NCBI RefSeq assembly: GCF_004023665.1
Contig: NZ_SAUF01000001.1
Span: 1,598,501-1,662,500 of the forward strand
Direction: 5' to 3'
Length of the DNA stretch: 64,000 bases
Origin: Afifella aestuarii
GTDB taxonomy: Bacteria > Pseudomonadota > Alphaproteobacteria > Rhizobiales > Afifellaceae
Shown: piece by piece, positions 36,513 to 45,101 of the stretch
How positions within the stretch are numbered: the first letter of the stretch is position 1
How the letters are laid out: each line of letters opens with the position of its first letter
Position numbers and translations under genes: made by a program
The notes under the pieces: model-generated
Database searches by the model: none
What the model was told of the DNA's origin: nothing
What the model saw: only the letters and a program-made list of their open reading frames with translations

Positions 36513-38834
36513 ATGACCGATCTGGCACCGCCAAAGTTTGGCATGGGGGCGCGGGTGCGCCGTGTCGAGGATGAGGCTCTCATTCGCGGTGAGGGCCGCT
36601 ATACGACCGACGTGAAGCCGGCCGGCACGCTGGTCGCCTTTGTCTTGCGTTCGCCGCTTGCGCATGCGCGCTTCGACCCGCCGCGCCTTGAGGCGGCGCG
36701 AAAGGCAGAGGGCGTGAAGCTCGTGTGGACGGCAGCCGATGTCGCCGACATGGCCGCCATGCCCTGTCTCGGATCGGGGCCGGCCAAGGGCGAAATGCGC
36801 AAGGCCGAGGTGCCCGTTCTCTGCGAAGGCGTGGTTCGGCATGTGGGGGATGCAGTCGCTTTCGTCGTCGCCGATACAATCGAGAATGCGCGCGCAGCGG
36901 CGGAATTGATCGAGATCGATTACGAACCTCTGCCGGTTGCGGTCGGCACCGATCGGCTGCTCGAGGCGGACACGCCGCTCGTATGGCCGGAGCACGGGAC
37001 CAACCTTGCCTTCGAGTATGAGGTGGGAGACGCGGCCGCGACGGATGACGCGTTCGCTAAGGCCGACAAGGTCGCCCGGCTCAGCCTCGTCAACAACCGC
37101 CTCGTCTGCAACTATATCGAGCCGCGCGCGATCGTTGCCGAATACGATCCGGGGCAAGAACGCTGGACGCTGACGGTCGGCTCGCAGGGGGTGCACGGCA
37201 TGCGCAAGGCGGTCGCCAAAGCGATGCAGGTGGACCCGTCGCGCCTTCGTGTCGTCACGCCGGAGGTCGGCGGCGGCTTCGGCCCCAAAATCTTCGCCTA
37301 CCGGGAATATCCACTCGCGGCCAAAGCGGCCGCAGTGCTCGGTCAGCCTGTGCGCTGGGTTTGCGATCGCAACGAGCATTTTCAGTCGGATGCGCAAGGC
37401 CGCGACAACATCGCGGAGGCGGCGATGGCGCTCGATCAAGACGGCCGCATCCTCGCCATGAAGGTCGATCTCACGGCCAATATGGGTGCCTATCTCTCGC
37501 AGTTCGGGCCGTATATTCCTTGGGTCGGGGTCTCGATGACGACTGGGCTTTATGACATCGACATCGCCCATGTGAGCGTCAAAGGCGTCTATTCGAATAC
37601 CGTGCCGGTCGACGCCTATCGTGGTGCCGGGCGTCCCGAAGCGGCGTTCCTGTTGGAGCGGCTGATCGACGAGGCCGCCCGCGTGGTGGGTCTGGCTCCA
37701 GACGAAATCCGGCGACGCAACTTTATCCGGCCGGAGCAATTGCCGTACGAGACCGTCACCGGACGACTGTATGATACAGGCGAATTTGCTGGGCACCTGG
37801 ATCGGGCGCTGGAGGTCTCGGACCACGCCGGTTTCGAGACGCGCGCCGCAGAGAGCAAGGCGCGCGGACGGCTCAGAGGCATCGGGATGGCGAGCTATGT
37901 GGAGGCTTGCGCTTTTGCCGGCTCCGAACCGGCGAAAATCGTGCTCGAAGACGACGGCCATGTCGCGCTTTTCATCGGCACGCAGGCGACCGGACAGGGA
38001 CACCGCACGGCCTATGCCCAGTTCGTGGCCGAGCGGCTCGGCCTCGATCTCGATCAGATCCGGGTGCATCAGGGCGATACCGATGCGCTGGAAACGGGCG
38101 GCGGCACGGGCGGCTCACGCTCCATCCCGCTCGGTGGTCCGTCCGTGCGGATCGCATCGGACAATCTTGCGGAAAAGCTCAAGGATCTGGCTGCCGATGC
38201 GCTGGAAGCGGCTGCGGGCGATATCGAGCTTGCCGCCGGAGAGGCGCGGATCGTCGGGACCGACCGGGCGATTTCTTTCGCCGATCTCGCGGCCAGAGCG
38301 GGCGACCGCGCCGAGGTGACGGCGATCGGAGAGTTCAAACAGGCGGAAGCGACCTATCCGAACGGCACGCATGTCTGCGAATTGGAGATCGATCCGGAGA
38401 CGGGCAGCACACGTATCGAACGCTACACCATCGTCGATGATTTCGGGGTGAGCGTGAATCCGCTGCTGCTCGAGGGCCAGGTGCATGGCGGTGTGGCGCA
38501 GAGCATCGGCCAGGTGCTTCTGGAGAACACGGTCTATGACGAAGACGGGCAGCTTCTGACCGCAAGCTTCAGCGATTATGCCATGCCGCGCGCATGGGAC
38601 ACGGTTTCCTTCCATTTCGAGACGCGCAACGTGCCTTCGACGCACAATGCCCTCGGCATCAAAGGTGCGGGTGAGGCGGGAACGATCGGCGCGACGCCCG
38701 CGGTCATGAATGCCGTTGTCGATGCGCTTTATCGAGAGTACGGGATCCGCCATCTCGACCTGCCGGCGACACCGCTGCGGGTATGGAATGCCATTCAAGC
38801 CGCAAAGGCGGCGCTCCCCGGACAACGAGGCTAG
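36513..38834 (+). CDS. CoxL-like molybdenum hydroxylase large subunit (form II)
   Basis: A xanthine dehydrogenase-family subunit of 773 residues that binds the Mo-pyranopterin cofactor. The N-terminal domain starts MGARVRRVEDEALIRGEGRY; Mo-binding loops include PEVGGGFGPKIFAYREYPL and GTGGSRSIPLGGP; the C-terminal end has GIKGAGEAGTIGATPAV, with the catalytic Glu. The active-site loop is AYRGAGR, the form II sequence, not the AYXCSFR of true CO dehydrogenase. No medium (FAD) or small (2Fe-2S) subunit gene is adjacent, so the subunit is an orphan. ATG 36513 is chosen over a frame opening at 36456. Confidence 0.9.
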   Translation: MTDLAPPKFGMGARVRRVEDEALIRGEGRYTTDVKPAGTLVAFVLRSPLAHARFDPPRLEAARKAEGVKLVWTAADVADMAAMPCLGSGPAKGEMRKAEVPVLCEGVVRHVGDAVAFVVADTIENARAAAELIEIDYEPLPVAVGTDRLLEADTPLVWPEHGTNLAFEYEVGDAAATDDAFAKADKVARLSLVNNRLVCNYIEPRAIVAEYDPGQERWTLTVGSQGVHGMRKAVAKAMQVDPSRLRVVTPEVGGGFGPKIFAYREYPLAAKAAAVLGQPVRWVCDRNEHFQSDAQGRDNIAEAAMALDQDGRILAMKVDLTANMGAYLSQFGPYIPWVGVSMTTGLYDIDIAHVSVKGVYSNTVPVDAYRGAGRPEAAFLLERLIDEAARVVGLAPDEIRRRNFIRPEQLPYETVTGRLYDTGEFAGHLDRALEVSDHAGFETRAAESKARGRLRGIGMASYVEACAFAGSEPAKIVLEDDGHVALFIGTQATGQGHRTAYAQFVAERLGLDLDQIRVHQGDTDALETGGGTGGSRSIPLGGPSVRIASDNLAEKLKDLAADALEAAAGDIELAAGEARIVGTDRAISFADLAARAGDRAEVTAIGEFKQAEATYPNGTHVCELEIDPETGSTRIERYTIVDDFGVSVNPLLLEGQVHGGVAQSIGQVLLENTVYDEDGQLLTASFSDYAMPRAWDTVSFHFETRNVPSTHNALGIKGAGEAGTIGATPAVMNAVVDALYREYGIRHLDLPATPLRVWNAIQAAKAALPGQRG

Positions 38835-38897
38835 GGTGACCAAAGACGTAGCGGACTGCCGGCGTAACGCGCGGCAGAGCCGAGGCGGTGGGCAATC

Positions 38898-39824
38898 GTG
38901 ACCACAGCGACCCGCGCCATCATTCTCAAGGTCAGCTCGACCATTGCCTTTGCGCTGATGCTTTCCTGCATCAAGCTCGTCGGCGAGCGCGTGCCGACCG
39001 GCGAGATCGTTTTCTTTCGCTCCGCATTTGCGCTCGTTCCGCTCCTCGGCATGCTCGCCTGGCAGAACAAGCTCAAGGAGGCCGTGCGCACCAAAGATCC
39101 CTGGAGCCATGCCCGTCGCGGCCTCGTCGGGGTGACCACGATGATGCTGTGGTTCGCCGGCGTCCAGCGCCTGCCTCTGCCCGAATCCATGGCGATCAGC
39201 TACGGTGCGCCTTTGATGATCGTCGTGTTGGGCGCCCTGATCCTGCACGAAACGGTGCGCATCTATCGTTCGACCGCCGTTGCTGTCGGTTTCGTCGGCA
39301 TCATGATCGTGCTGTGGCCGCGCTTCGATCTCCTCTCAAGCGGTGAACTCGGCGGGCGGGAATTCGTCGGCTCGCTCTGCGCGCTCGGCTCCATGGTGCT
39401 GACGGCGGTGGTCGCGATCCTCATCCGCAAGATGACGGCGACGGAATCGACCTCCGCCATCGTCTTCTATTTTTCCGTCACGTGCACGGTCGTGGCGCTT
39501 TTCACCATCCCGTTCGGGTGGGTCATGCCCGATACGGAAGAGATGATCCTTCTCATCCTGTGCGGGCTTTTCGGTGGCCTCGGGCAGATCACCCTGACGG
39601 CCGCCTATCGTTATGCCGAGACGTCAACGATCGCGCCTTTCGAGTATGCCTCGATGATCTGGGGCACGATCGCCGGCTATCTGCTCTTCAATGAAATTCC
39701 CGGAATCAACGTCGCCGTGGGCGGAGCGGTCGTCATCGCTGCCGGCATCTTCATCATCTACCGCGAGCATCAATTGGGGCTGGAGCGGCGAAAGATGCGC
39801 AAATTGTCGACGCCGCAGGGGTGA
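38898..39824 (+). CDS. EamA/DMT-family transporter (second copy)
   Basis: A 308-residue ten-helix membrane protein with two EamA repeats; the second starts near residue 150. It shares the layout of the EamA gene at 35441 (ML-CIKLVGERVPTGEIVFFRS near the N-terminus, TLTAAYRYAETSTIAPFEY, then a GxxLFNEIPG motif in the last third). A GTG start at 38898 is most likely. It lies 63 bases after the CoxL-like gene and may be co-transcribed with it. The substrate is unknown. Confidence 0.86.
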   Translation: MTTATRAIILKVSSTIAFALMLSCIKLVGERVPTGEIVFFRSAFALVPLLGMLAWQNKLKEAVRTKDPWSHARRGLVGVTTMMLWFAGVQRLPLPESMAISYGAPLMIVVLGALILHETVRIYRSTAVAVGFVGIMIVLWPRFDLLSSGELGGREFVGSLCALGSMVLTAVVAILIRKMTATESTSAIVFYFSVTCTVVALFTIPFGWVMPDTEEMILLILCGLFGGLGQITLTAAYRYAETSTIAPFEYASMIWGTIAGYLLFNEIPGINVAVGGAVVIAAGIFIIYREHQLGLERRKMRKLSTPQG

Positions 39825-39836
39825 GGCGGATGAGCC

Positions 39837-40073
39837 TCAGAACGCCTTGAAGGTGGGAATCGTTTTGGTGTCCTGGATGCCTTCGATGACGTGCACCTTT
39901 TCCTGTACGAAGCGGCCGATGTCGTCGTCTGCGCTCAGATAGAACTTTGCGAGAAGGTCGTAATCGCCTGCTGTGGAATAGATTTCTGACGCGATCTCGG
40001 CGTCGGCCAGGGCGGTGGCGACCTGGTAGGCCTGGCCGAGCTGGCATTTGATGAGTACGAAAAACGGGGTCAT
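39837..40073 (-). CDS. Stand-alone Lrp/AsnC ligand-binding domain protein
   Basis: A 78-residue protein equal to the C-terminal RAM (ligand-binding) domain of Lrp/AsnC regulators, without the DNA-binding half. The start MTPFFVLIKCQLGQAYQVA and the end VHVIEGIQDTKTIPTFKAF are typical of these short alphaproteobacterial proteins. RAM domains bind amino acids and oligomerise; without a helix-turn-helix it may modulate a partner regulator. ATG 40073 is chosen; the frame extends upstream without family resemblance. Confidence 0.87.
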   Translation of the reverse strand: MTPFFVLIKCQLGQAYQVATALADAEIASEIYSTAGDYDLLAKFYLSADDDIGRFVQEKVHVIEGIQDTKTIPTFKAF

Positions 40074-40175
40074 GGCTGTCTCCTTGGCGCGGAGAAAACC
40101 GCAACTGTCCGGTCGCGGCAAGGGCCAAGCGGCCGATGCTTGCAAAGCGGTTCTGAGACCACTAGATCGGAAGAC

Positions 40176-40272
40176 GTCTCAGGGGGTGCCGCTGCAATCT
40201 GTAGGCGGCTGAGAGGCGATCCGGCCAACCCCTCGAACCTGATCCGGTTAACACCGGCGGAGGGATGGGATG
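40176..40272 (+). ncRNA. TPP riboswitch (THI element)
   Basis: The conserved parts are all present in order: GGGGTGCC (40183), GGCTGAGA (40206), ACCCCTCGAACCTGATCCGG (40228) and the closing ACACCGGCGGAGGGA (40251). This is the thiamine pyrophosphate aptamer. It precedes thiM by about 65 bases and should lower expression of the thiMED operon when TPP is plentiful. Confidence 0.95.
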
Positions 40273-40303
40273 ATGCCGAGAAATCCTCGTCGTTCATTTG
40301 CTT

Positions 40304-40332
40304 CCGCTTCGGGCCGGGTCCGAAGTGGGAGA
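40304..40332 (+). promoter_or_regulatory. Ribosome-site hairpin of the TPP riboswitch
   Basis: A 9-bp stem (CCGCTTCGG, 40304-40312, with CCGAAGTGG, 40320-40328, one G-U pair) whose right arm runs into the thiM ribosome site GGGAGA (40327-40332). This is a plausible expression platform that hides the ribosome site when TPP is bound. There is no T-run, so translational control is favoured over termination. Confidence 0.55.
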
Positions 40333-40337
40333 ATTTC

Positions 40338-41159
40338 ATGCCTATGACGATCGACGAGGTCTTTGCGGCGCTGACGGATCTGCGGGCGCGCCGGCCTCTC
40401 GTCCAAAACATCACCAACTTCGTTTCGATGAGCGTCTCCGCGAATGCGCTTCTCGCACTCGGCGCATCGCCTGCGATGGTGCATGCCGAGGAAGAAGTCG
40501 GTGATTTCGCCAAGCTTGCGGATGCGCTCGTCGTCAATATCGGCACGTTGTCGCCCGCCTGGCTGCGCGCCATGAAAAAAGCCGCCGAGGCCATGGGGGA
40601 GCAGCAGAAGCCCTGGGTGCTTGACCCGGTGGCGACGGGCGCGACGCCATTTCGAAGCGAAGCCGCGAACACACTTCTGTCCCTGCGACCCGCGATCGTG
40701 CGCGGCAATGCGAGCGAGATCATGAGCCTCGCAGGCGAGGCTGGGGCACTCGGCAGGGGGGTCGATTCTCTTGCCGCCTCCGATCAGGCCGTTGCGGCGG
40801 CGAAGGCGCTGGCGCGGACATCGGGAAGTGTCGTTGCCGTGACTGGCGCCACGGATTACGCGACAGATGGCGATGAGGTCGTTTCGATCACCGGCGGGCA
40901 TGATCTCATGCCGCGCTCGACCGCCCTCGGCTGTGCGCTTTCCGCCTGTGTGGCCGCTTTCTCGGCCGTGCGGCCGCCGCTCGAAGCGGCGACCGCCGGG
41001 CTTGCCGTTTATGCCGCTGCCGGCCGGATCGCTGGTGAGCGATGCGGCAACGGGCCTGGTCATCTTCCGGCCGAGCTTTGTGACGCGCTTTTCCGCATGG
41101 ACAAGGATCTTCTTGCCGCTCATTCCGGTATTGGCGCTGGAAGCGGGGAGGCGAAATGA
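40338..41159 (+). CDS. thiM: Hydroxyethylthiazole kinase ThiM
   Basis: Phosphorylates the thiazole alcohol in thiamin salvage. It has 273 residues of the ribokinase-like fold. The signature is RPLVQNITNFVSMSVSANALLALGASPAM, followed by WVLDPVATGATPFR and the ATP/anion hole region GHDLMPRSTALGCALSA with the conserved Gly and Cys. ATG 40338 is chosen; the next codons include ATG 40344. It overlaps thiE by 4 bases (ATGA). Confidence 0.95.
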   Translation: MPMTIDEVFAALTDLRARRPLVQNITNFVSMSVSANALLALGASPAMVHAEEEVGDFAKLADALVVNIGTLSPAWLRAMKKAAEAMGEQQKPWVLDPVATGATPFRSEAANTLLSLRPAIVRGNASEIMSLAGEAGALGRGVDSLAASDQAVAAAKALARTSGSVVAVTGATDYATDGDEVVSITGGHDLMPRSTALGCALSACVAAFSAVRPPLEAATAGLAVYAAAGRIAGERCGNGPGHLPAELCDALFRMDKDLLAAHSGIGAGSGEAK

Positions 41160-41809
41160 TGCGTCATCCCTTCGATCTTTCGCTTTATCTCGTCACCGAT
41201 CCGAAGCTCTGTGGTCCGCGCGATTTTTTCGAGACGGTCGCTGCGGCCGTCAAAGGCGGTGTGACGCTGGTGCAGCTGCGCGATCCCGACGCCGGCACGC
41301 GTGAACTCGTTGCCATTGCGCGTCGCCTGAAGGCGCTGTTGGAGCCGATGAGCGTGCCGCTCATCGTCAATGACCGCATCGATGTCGCGCTCGCGGCCAG
41401 GGCTGACGGCGTGCATCTCGGTCAGAGCGACATGGACGGCGCGGATGCACGGCGGCTGATCGGCGAAGAACGCATCCTCGGGATTTCCGTGGGCAATGCG
41501 GCGGAACATGAGGCGTCCCGAGAGGCTCTTTCCGGCGCCGATTATATCGGGGTCGGACCGGTCTATACGACGGCCACCAAGCCCAATGCCGGAGCGGCCA
41601 TCGGCTTGGAGGGGCTTGCTGCGGTCACAAGAGCGGTCGGGCTTCGCTCCGTTGCTATCGGTGGGATCGGCGCTTCCAATGCCGCCGAATGCATCGCTGC
41701 CGGGGCCGAGGGCGTTGCCGTCGTGTCCGCCATCATGGGGGCCGACGATCCACAAGCCGCCGCCCAGGCGCTTCTTGAAGAAATTCGTACAGCGAAGGAC
41801 ACACAATGA
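41156..41809 (+). CDS. thiE: Thiamin phosphate synthase ThiE
   Basis: Joins HMP-PP and thiazole-phosphate to thiamin phosphate. It has 217 residues and a TIM barrel. Family motifs are LYLVTDPKLCG, GGVTLVQLRDPDAGTREL, IVNDRIDVALAARADGVHLGQ and GVGPVYTTATKPNAG. It is linked by ATGA overlaps to both thiM and thiD, so the three salvage steps are made together. Confidence 0.95.
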   Translation: MMRHPFDLSLYLVTDPKLCGPRDFFETVAAAVKGGVTLVQLRDPDAGTRELVAIARRLKALLEPMSVPLIVNDRIDVALAARADGVHLGQSDMDGADARRLIGEERILGISVGNAAEHEASREALSGADYIGVGPVYTTATKPNAGAAIGLEGLAAVTRAVGLRSVAIGGIGASNAAECIAAGAEGVAVVSAIMGADDPQAAAQALLEEIRTAKDTQ

Positions 41810-42612
41810 CGGCCATCGCACTTTCGATTGCAGGCACAGACCCGACCAGCGGCGCCGGCATCCAGGCCGACCTCAAGACTTTCTCCGCCCTTGGCGTCTA
41901 TGGCGCGACGGTGATCACGGCGCTGGTCGCCCAGAACACATGCGGTGTGAGGGCCATTCACGACGTGCCCGCGGATTTCGTGGCGGCCGAGATGGATGCG
42001 GTCTTCTCCGACCTTGCCGTCGGCGCGACCAAAATCGGCATGCTCTCGAAGCCGGCGGTCATCGAGACGGTGGCCGAGGGGCTGACGCGGTGGGAGCCCG
42101 GTCCCGTCGTGCTCGATCCGGTGATGGTGGCCGCTTCCGGCGATCCGCTCATTGCCGATGAGGCCGTGACGAGCCTGCGCGAGAGGCTTTTCCCGCTTTC
42201 CGCCGTGATCACGCCCAATCTGATGGAAGCGGCCCGCCTGCTCGACGAGGAGCCTGCGGACGATTCCGACACCATGCTGCGCCAGGCGCAGGCGCTTGCC
42301 GATTTCGGCGCCGGGGCGGTCCTTCTCAAAGGCGGGCATGGCAATGGCGATGAAGCCGCGGACCTGTTGTGGTTCGAAGGCGAGGCCCATTGGTTCAGCG
42401 CGCCGCGCATCGACACCAAGAATACACACGGTACCGGCTGCACGCTGTCCTCGGCGATTGCGGCGGGGCTTGCCAACGGGCTCGGCCTGCCGGAGGCGGT
42501 CGATGCCGCCAAGGCCTATGTCCACAACGCCATCGTCAATGCGGACCTTTTGGAGGTCGGCAAGGGGCATGGACCGGTTCACCATTTCTACCGGCAATGG
42601 AGGAATGGGTGA
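41806..42612 (+). CDS. thiD: HMP/HMP-P kinase ThiD
   Basis: Phosphorylates hydroxymethylpyrimidine twice to HMP-PP. It has 268 residues of the ribokinase-like fold. Motifs are SIAGTDPTSGAGIQADLKTF at the N-terminus, VVLDPVMVAASGDPL, and the anion-hole catalytic region TKNTHGTGCTLSSAIA with the base aspartate replaced in the usual ThiD manner by Cys/Gly-rich TGCT. It overlaps thiE (ATGA) and the binding-protein gene (GTGA). Confidence 0.95.
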   Translation: MTAIALSIAGTDPTSGAGIQADLKTFSALGVYGATVITALVAQNTCGVRAIHDVPADFVAAEMDAVFSDLAVGATKIGMLSKPAVIETVAEGLTRWEPGPVVLDPVMVAASGDPLIADEAVTSLRERLFPLSAVITPNLMEAARLLDEEPADDSDTMLRQAQALADFGAGAVLLKGGHGNGDEAADLLWFEGEAHWFSAPRIDTKNTHGTGCTLSSAIAAGLANGLGLPEAVDAAKAYVHNAIVNADLLEVGKGHGPVHHFYRQWRNG

Positions 42613-43694
42613 GCTCTGGCCACGGCCTCAGCCGGCGCGGCCTTCTCGCCGGAGGGGCGGCGACTGCAGGCGCTGGCGCACTTGCCCGACCGGCAGTCGC
42701 CCAAAGCCGCATCGAATGGTCGATGGTCACGTCGTGGCCGAAGAACCTGCCGGGCCCCGGCGTTTCGGCGGAACGGATCGCACGTGATATCGAGCTCGCG
42801 TCCGGCGGACGCATGATCGTGCAGGTGCATGCTGCGGGCGAGATCGTCCCGGCCCTTGCCGTGTTCGATGCGGTGTCGGAAGGGACAGCCGAGATGGCGC
42901 ATACCGCCTCTCTGTTCTGGGCCGGCAAGGCGAAGGTCGCTCCAGTCTTCACCGCGGCGCCTTTCGGCCTGACCCCTCTGGAGCATATCACCTGGATCGA
43001 CCATGGCGGCGGTCAGGAGCTGTGGGACGAGCTTTATCGCCCGTTCGGGGTGAAGCCGTTCATGGCCGGAAACACCGGCTTTCAGATGGGCGGCTGGTAT
43101 CGCGGCGAGATCAACTCGCTCGACGATTTCAAAGGCCTCAAAATTCGCATGCCAGGCCTCGGTGGTGAGGTCGCGCGCCGGCTCGGGGCAACGCCCGTGT
43201 CGCTGCCAGCATCGGAGATTTTGCCGGCGCTCCAGTCGGGGACGATCGACGCGACGGAGTTTTTGGGGCCCTGGTCCGATCTTGCCATGGGATTCTGGCA
43301 GGTTGCGAAGAACTATTACTGGCCGGGCTTTCACGAGCCGAACGGAACCGGCGAGGGCCTCGTCTCGATCTCCGCCTGGGAGAAGCTGCCGGGCGATCTC
43401 AAGGCGATCGTGCGCCATGTCCTTGCGGTGGAGAACATTCGCGGCCTGGGCGAGGCCGAATGGGAAAATGCGAGGGCTCTGGAACAGCTCACGCAGGACA
43501 AGGGTGTGGTGCTCAGACGGTTTCCCGACGATTTCCTGGCTGCAGCGCGCCAGGCGTCCGACGAGGTCTTCGACGAGCTTGCAGACGCCGGCGGCGTGCA
43601 GGCCGAGATCGTTGAAAGCTACCGCTCGGCGCGGGCGCGGATGCAGCCCTGGTCGGAAGTGAGCGAGGCGGCGCTTCTCGCCGCCCGCCGTTGA
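42609..43694 (+). CDS. TRAP-type periplasmic substrate-binding protein (DctP/TakP-like)
   Basis: A 361-residue exported binding protein. It has a twin-arginine signal peptide (SRRGLLAGGAATAGAGALA) ending near AVAQS. The mature part, WSMVTSWPKNLPGPG, TGFQMGGWYRGEI, LKIRMPGLGGEV and ILPALQSGTIDATEFLGPW, is that of the DctP family closest to TakP-like 2-oxo-acid binders. GTG 42609 overlaps the thiD stop (GTGA) and has TGGAGGA ahead, so it is translationally coupled to the TPP-controlled thi genes. No TRAP membrane (Q/M) genes are adjacent. A thiamin-precursor ligand is possible but unproved. Confidence 0.87.
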   Translation: MSSGHGLSRRGLLAGGAATAGAGALARPAVAQSRIEWSMVTSWPKNLPGPGVSAERIARDIELASGGRMIVQVHAAGEIVPALAVFDAVSEGTAEMAHTASLFWAGKAKVAPVFTAAPFGLTPLEHITWIDHGGGQELWDELYRPFGVKPFMAGNTGFQMGGWYRGEINSLDDFKGLKIRMPGLGGEVARRLGATPVSLPASEILPALQSGTIDATEFLGPWSDLAMGFWQVAKNYYWPGFHEPNGTGEGLVSISAWEKLPGDLKAIVRHVLAVENIRGLGEAEWENARALEQLTQDKGVVLRRFPDDFLAAARQASDEVFDELADAGGVQAEIVESYRSARARMQPWSEVSEAALLAARR

Positions 43695-43701
43695 TCAAGT
43701 T

Positions 43702-43851
43702 TTATCGCGTCGACGGACAGGGCGCGCCGCAGGGGGCGCAGGCGACGACGTCGCTCGTTCCCGTCTGATGCAGAGGCGGTGACAGGAGATGGTCGGCAAG
43801 AACGAGCAGGAGCCCGAGTGTCACGAAGCCGAAAAGAAGATAACGCGCCAT
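43702..43851 (-). CDS. 49-residue membrane peptide with Cys-rich tail
   Basis: A short gene. One hydrophobic segment (about residues 4-23: YLLFGFVTLGLLLVLADHLL) is followed by a polar tail ending in the motif CAPCGAPC with three close cysteines. The ATG has GAGGCGG just ahead and lies 7 bases after the stop of the YeeE/YedE gene, so they share a transcript. The paired cysteines facing the periplasm (inferred topology) suggest sulfur relay or redox binding in partnership with the transporter. I do not recognise a named family. Confidence 0.6.
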   Translation of the reverse strand: MARYLLFGFVTLGLLLVLADHLLSPPLHQTGTSDVVACAPCGAPCPSTR

Positions 43852-43858
43852 CACCGCC

Positions 43859-45061
43859 TCAATTCGCCAGACCGAAGGCAGGCCGCAGCCGGATGCCGAT
43901 CAGAGTGCCGAGAAAGGCCGAGGCGAACCAGATCCACCCGTGCAGGGAACCCGAGGCGATGCCGCCGAGGAAGGCCCCGATGTTGCAGCCGAAGCCGAGG
44001 CGGGCGCCGTAGCCCATCAAAAGGCCGCCGATGACGGCGGCAAGCGCGGATTTCGCACTCGGCAGAGGCGCCTTGGCGAAAGATCCCGCAAGTGCGGCGG
44101 TCGCCATCGCGCCCAGCACCAGGCCGATATTCATCACCGAGGTGACGTCTGCGAGAAGCGAGGTGTGCAGCGCCTGATCGCCTTTCGGCCATTGCCAGAA
44201 CTCATAAGCCGACATGTCGATGCCGATCGCCTGTGCCGCCTTCGCGCCCCACAGAGCGAAACCATAGGTGATCGTCCAGGGATGGCCGGCGATGAGGAGC
44301 GTCAACAGGTTGAGCACGACGAGTGCGCCACCGGCCCACAGAAGCGGCCAGGGTCCGCGCCAGAAATGCCCGGGCTTCCTGGCCGGGGCCATAAAGTTCG
44401 CCCGCTTTTCCATGGCGAAGGTAAGGGCGCCGACGAGCGCAAGGCCGACAAAGATCGCGATCAGCGCACCCGGCACGGTCAGGAACTCGGCGAGGTTGAC
44501 CGGATCGAAGCCCGGCTGGTCGAGCCACCAGGGGAGCTGAACGGAACCGACGACCGAGCCGATGATGAAGGCGACCAGCGTGATCAGCATCCGGCCTGAG
44601 CCCCCACCGAGGGTGAAAAGCGTGCCAGAGCCGCAGCCATTGGCGAGCTGCATGCCGAGGCCGAAGAGGAACGAGCCGACAATGAGCGAGGTGCCGACCG
44701 GCGCGATTGCACCCTGGACGGTCAAGCCGGGCACCATCCCGTTGATCAACGGGATGAAAAAGAGTGCCGTGAAGGCGATGACCCAGAGCTGAGCCCGGAG
44801 CCCGCGCCCATCGCTTTTCGTGACGCAATTGCGCCATCCGGCGGTGAACCCGAAGGCGCCATGAAGGAGTGCGGCGCCAAGCCCGGCTCCGATCAAAAAC
44901 AGCGAGGCCATCTTTGGCGAGACCTCGTAGCCGATGATCAGGGTGCCGAGGAGAAGGGCGGCCGCCGCGAAGGCGAGGGCGGAGCGGTCGATCGCGGCGA
45001 CGATTTCGGCAGCGGATGCGGGAGCACCGCTCCCCCGCGCCGTTTCAGCTGAGACGGACAT
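43859..45061 (-). CDS. YeeE/YedE family sulfur-compound transporter
   Basis: A 400-residue membrane protein of the YeeE/YedE group, which includes the thiosulfate importer TsuA. Two homologous halves are seen; the hallmark cysteine loops are LANGCGSGTLFTLGGGSGR near residue 160 and RLGFGCNIGAFLGGIASGS near residue 360, and NCVTKSDG carries another Cys. About 11 membrane segments. It lies between a periplasmic rhodanese gene upstream and a Cys-rich peptide downstream, a likely thiosulfate or sulfane-sulfur uptake set. Confidence 0.9.
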   Translation of the reverse strand: MSVSAETARGSGAPASAAEIVAAIDRSALAFAAAALLLGTLIIGYEVSPKMASLFLIGAGLGAALLHGAFGFTAGWRNCVTKSDGRGLRAQLWVIAFTALFFIPLINGMVPGLTVQGAIAPVGTSLIVGSFLFGLGMQLANGCGSGTLFTLGGGSGRMLITLVAFIIGSVVGSVQLPWWLDQPGFDPVNLAEFLTVPGALIAIFVGLALVGALTFAMEKRANFMAPARKPGHFWRGPWPLLWAGGALVVLNLLTLLIAGHPWTITYGFALWGAKAAQAIGIDMSAYEFWQWPKGDQALHTSLLADVTSVMNIGLVLGAMATAALAGSFAKAPLPSAKSALAAVIGGLLMGYGARLGFGCNIGAFLGGIASGSLHGWIWFASAFLGTLIGIRLRPAFGLAN

Positions 45062-45101
45062 TCAATCTCTCAAGTTATGACAGGGACAGGAAACGGCAGG
45101 C

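Noticed and set aside
36513-38834. CO dehydrogenase large subunit CoxL.
   Set aside because: The active-site loop is AYRGAGR (form II) rather than AYXCSFR, and no coxM or coxS gene is adjacent.
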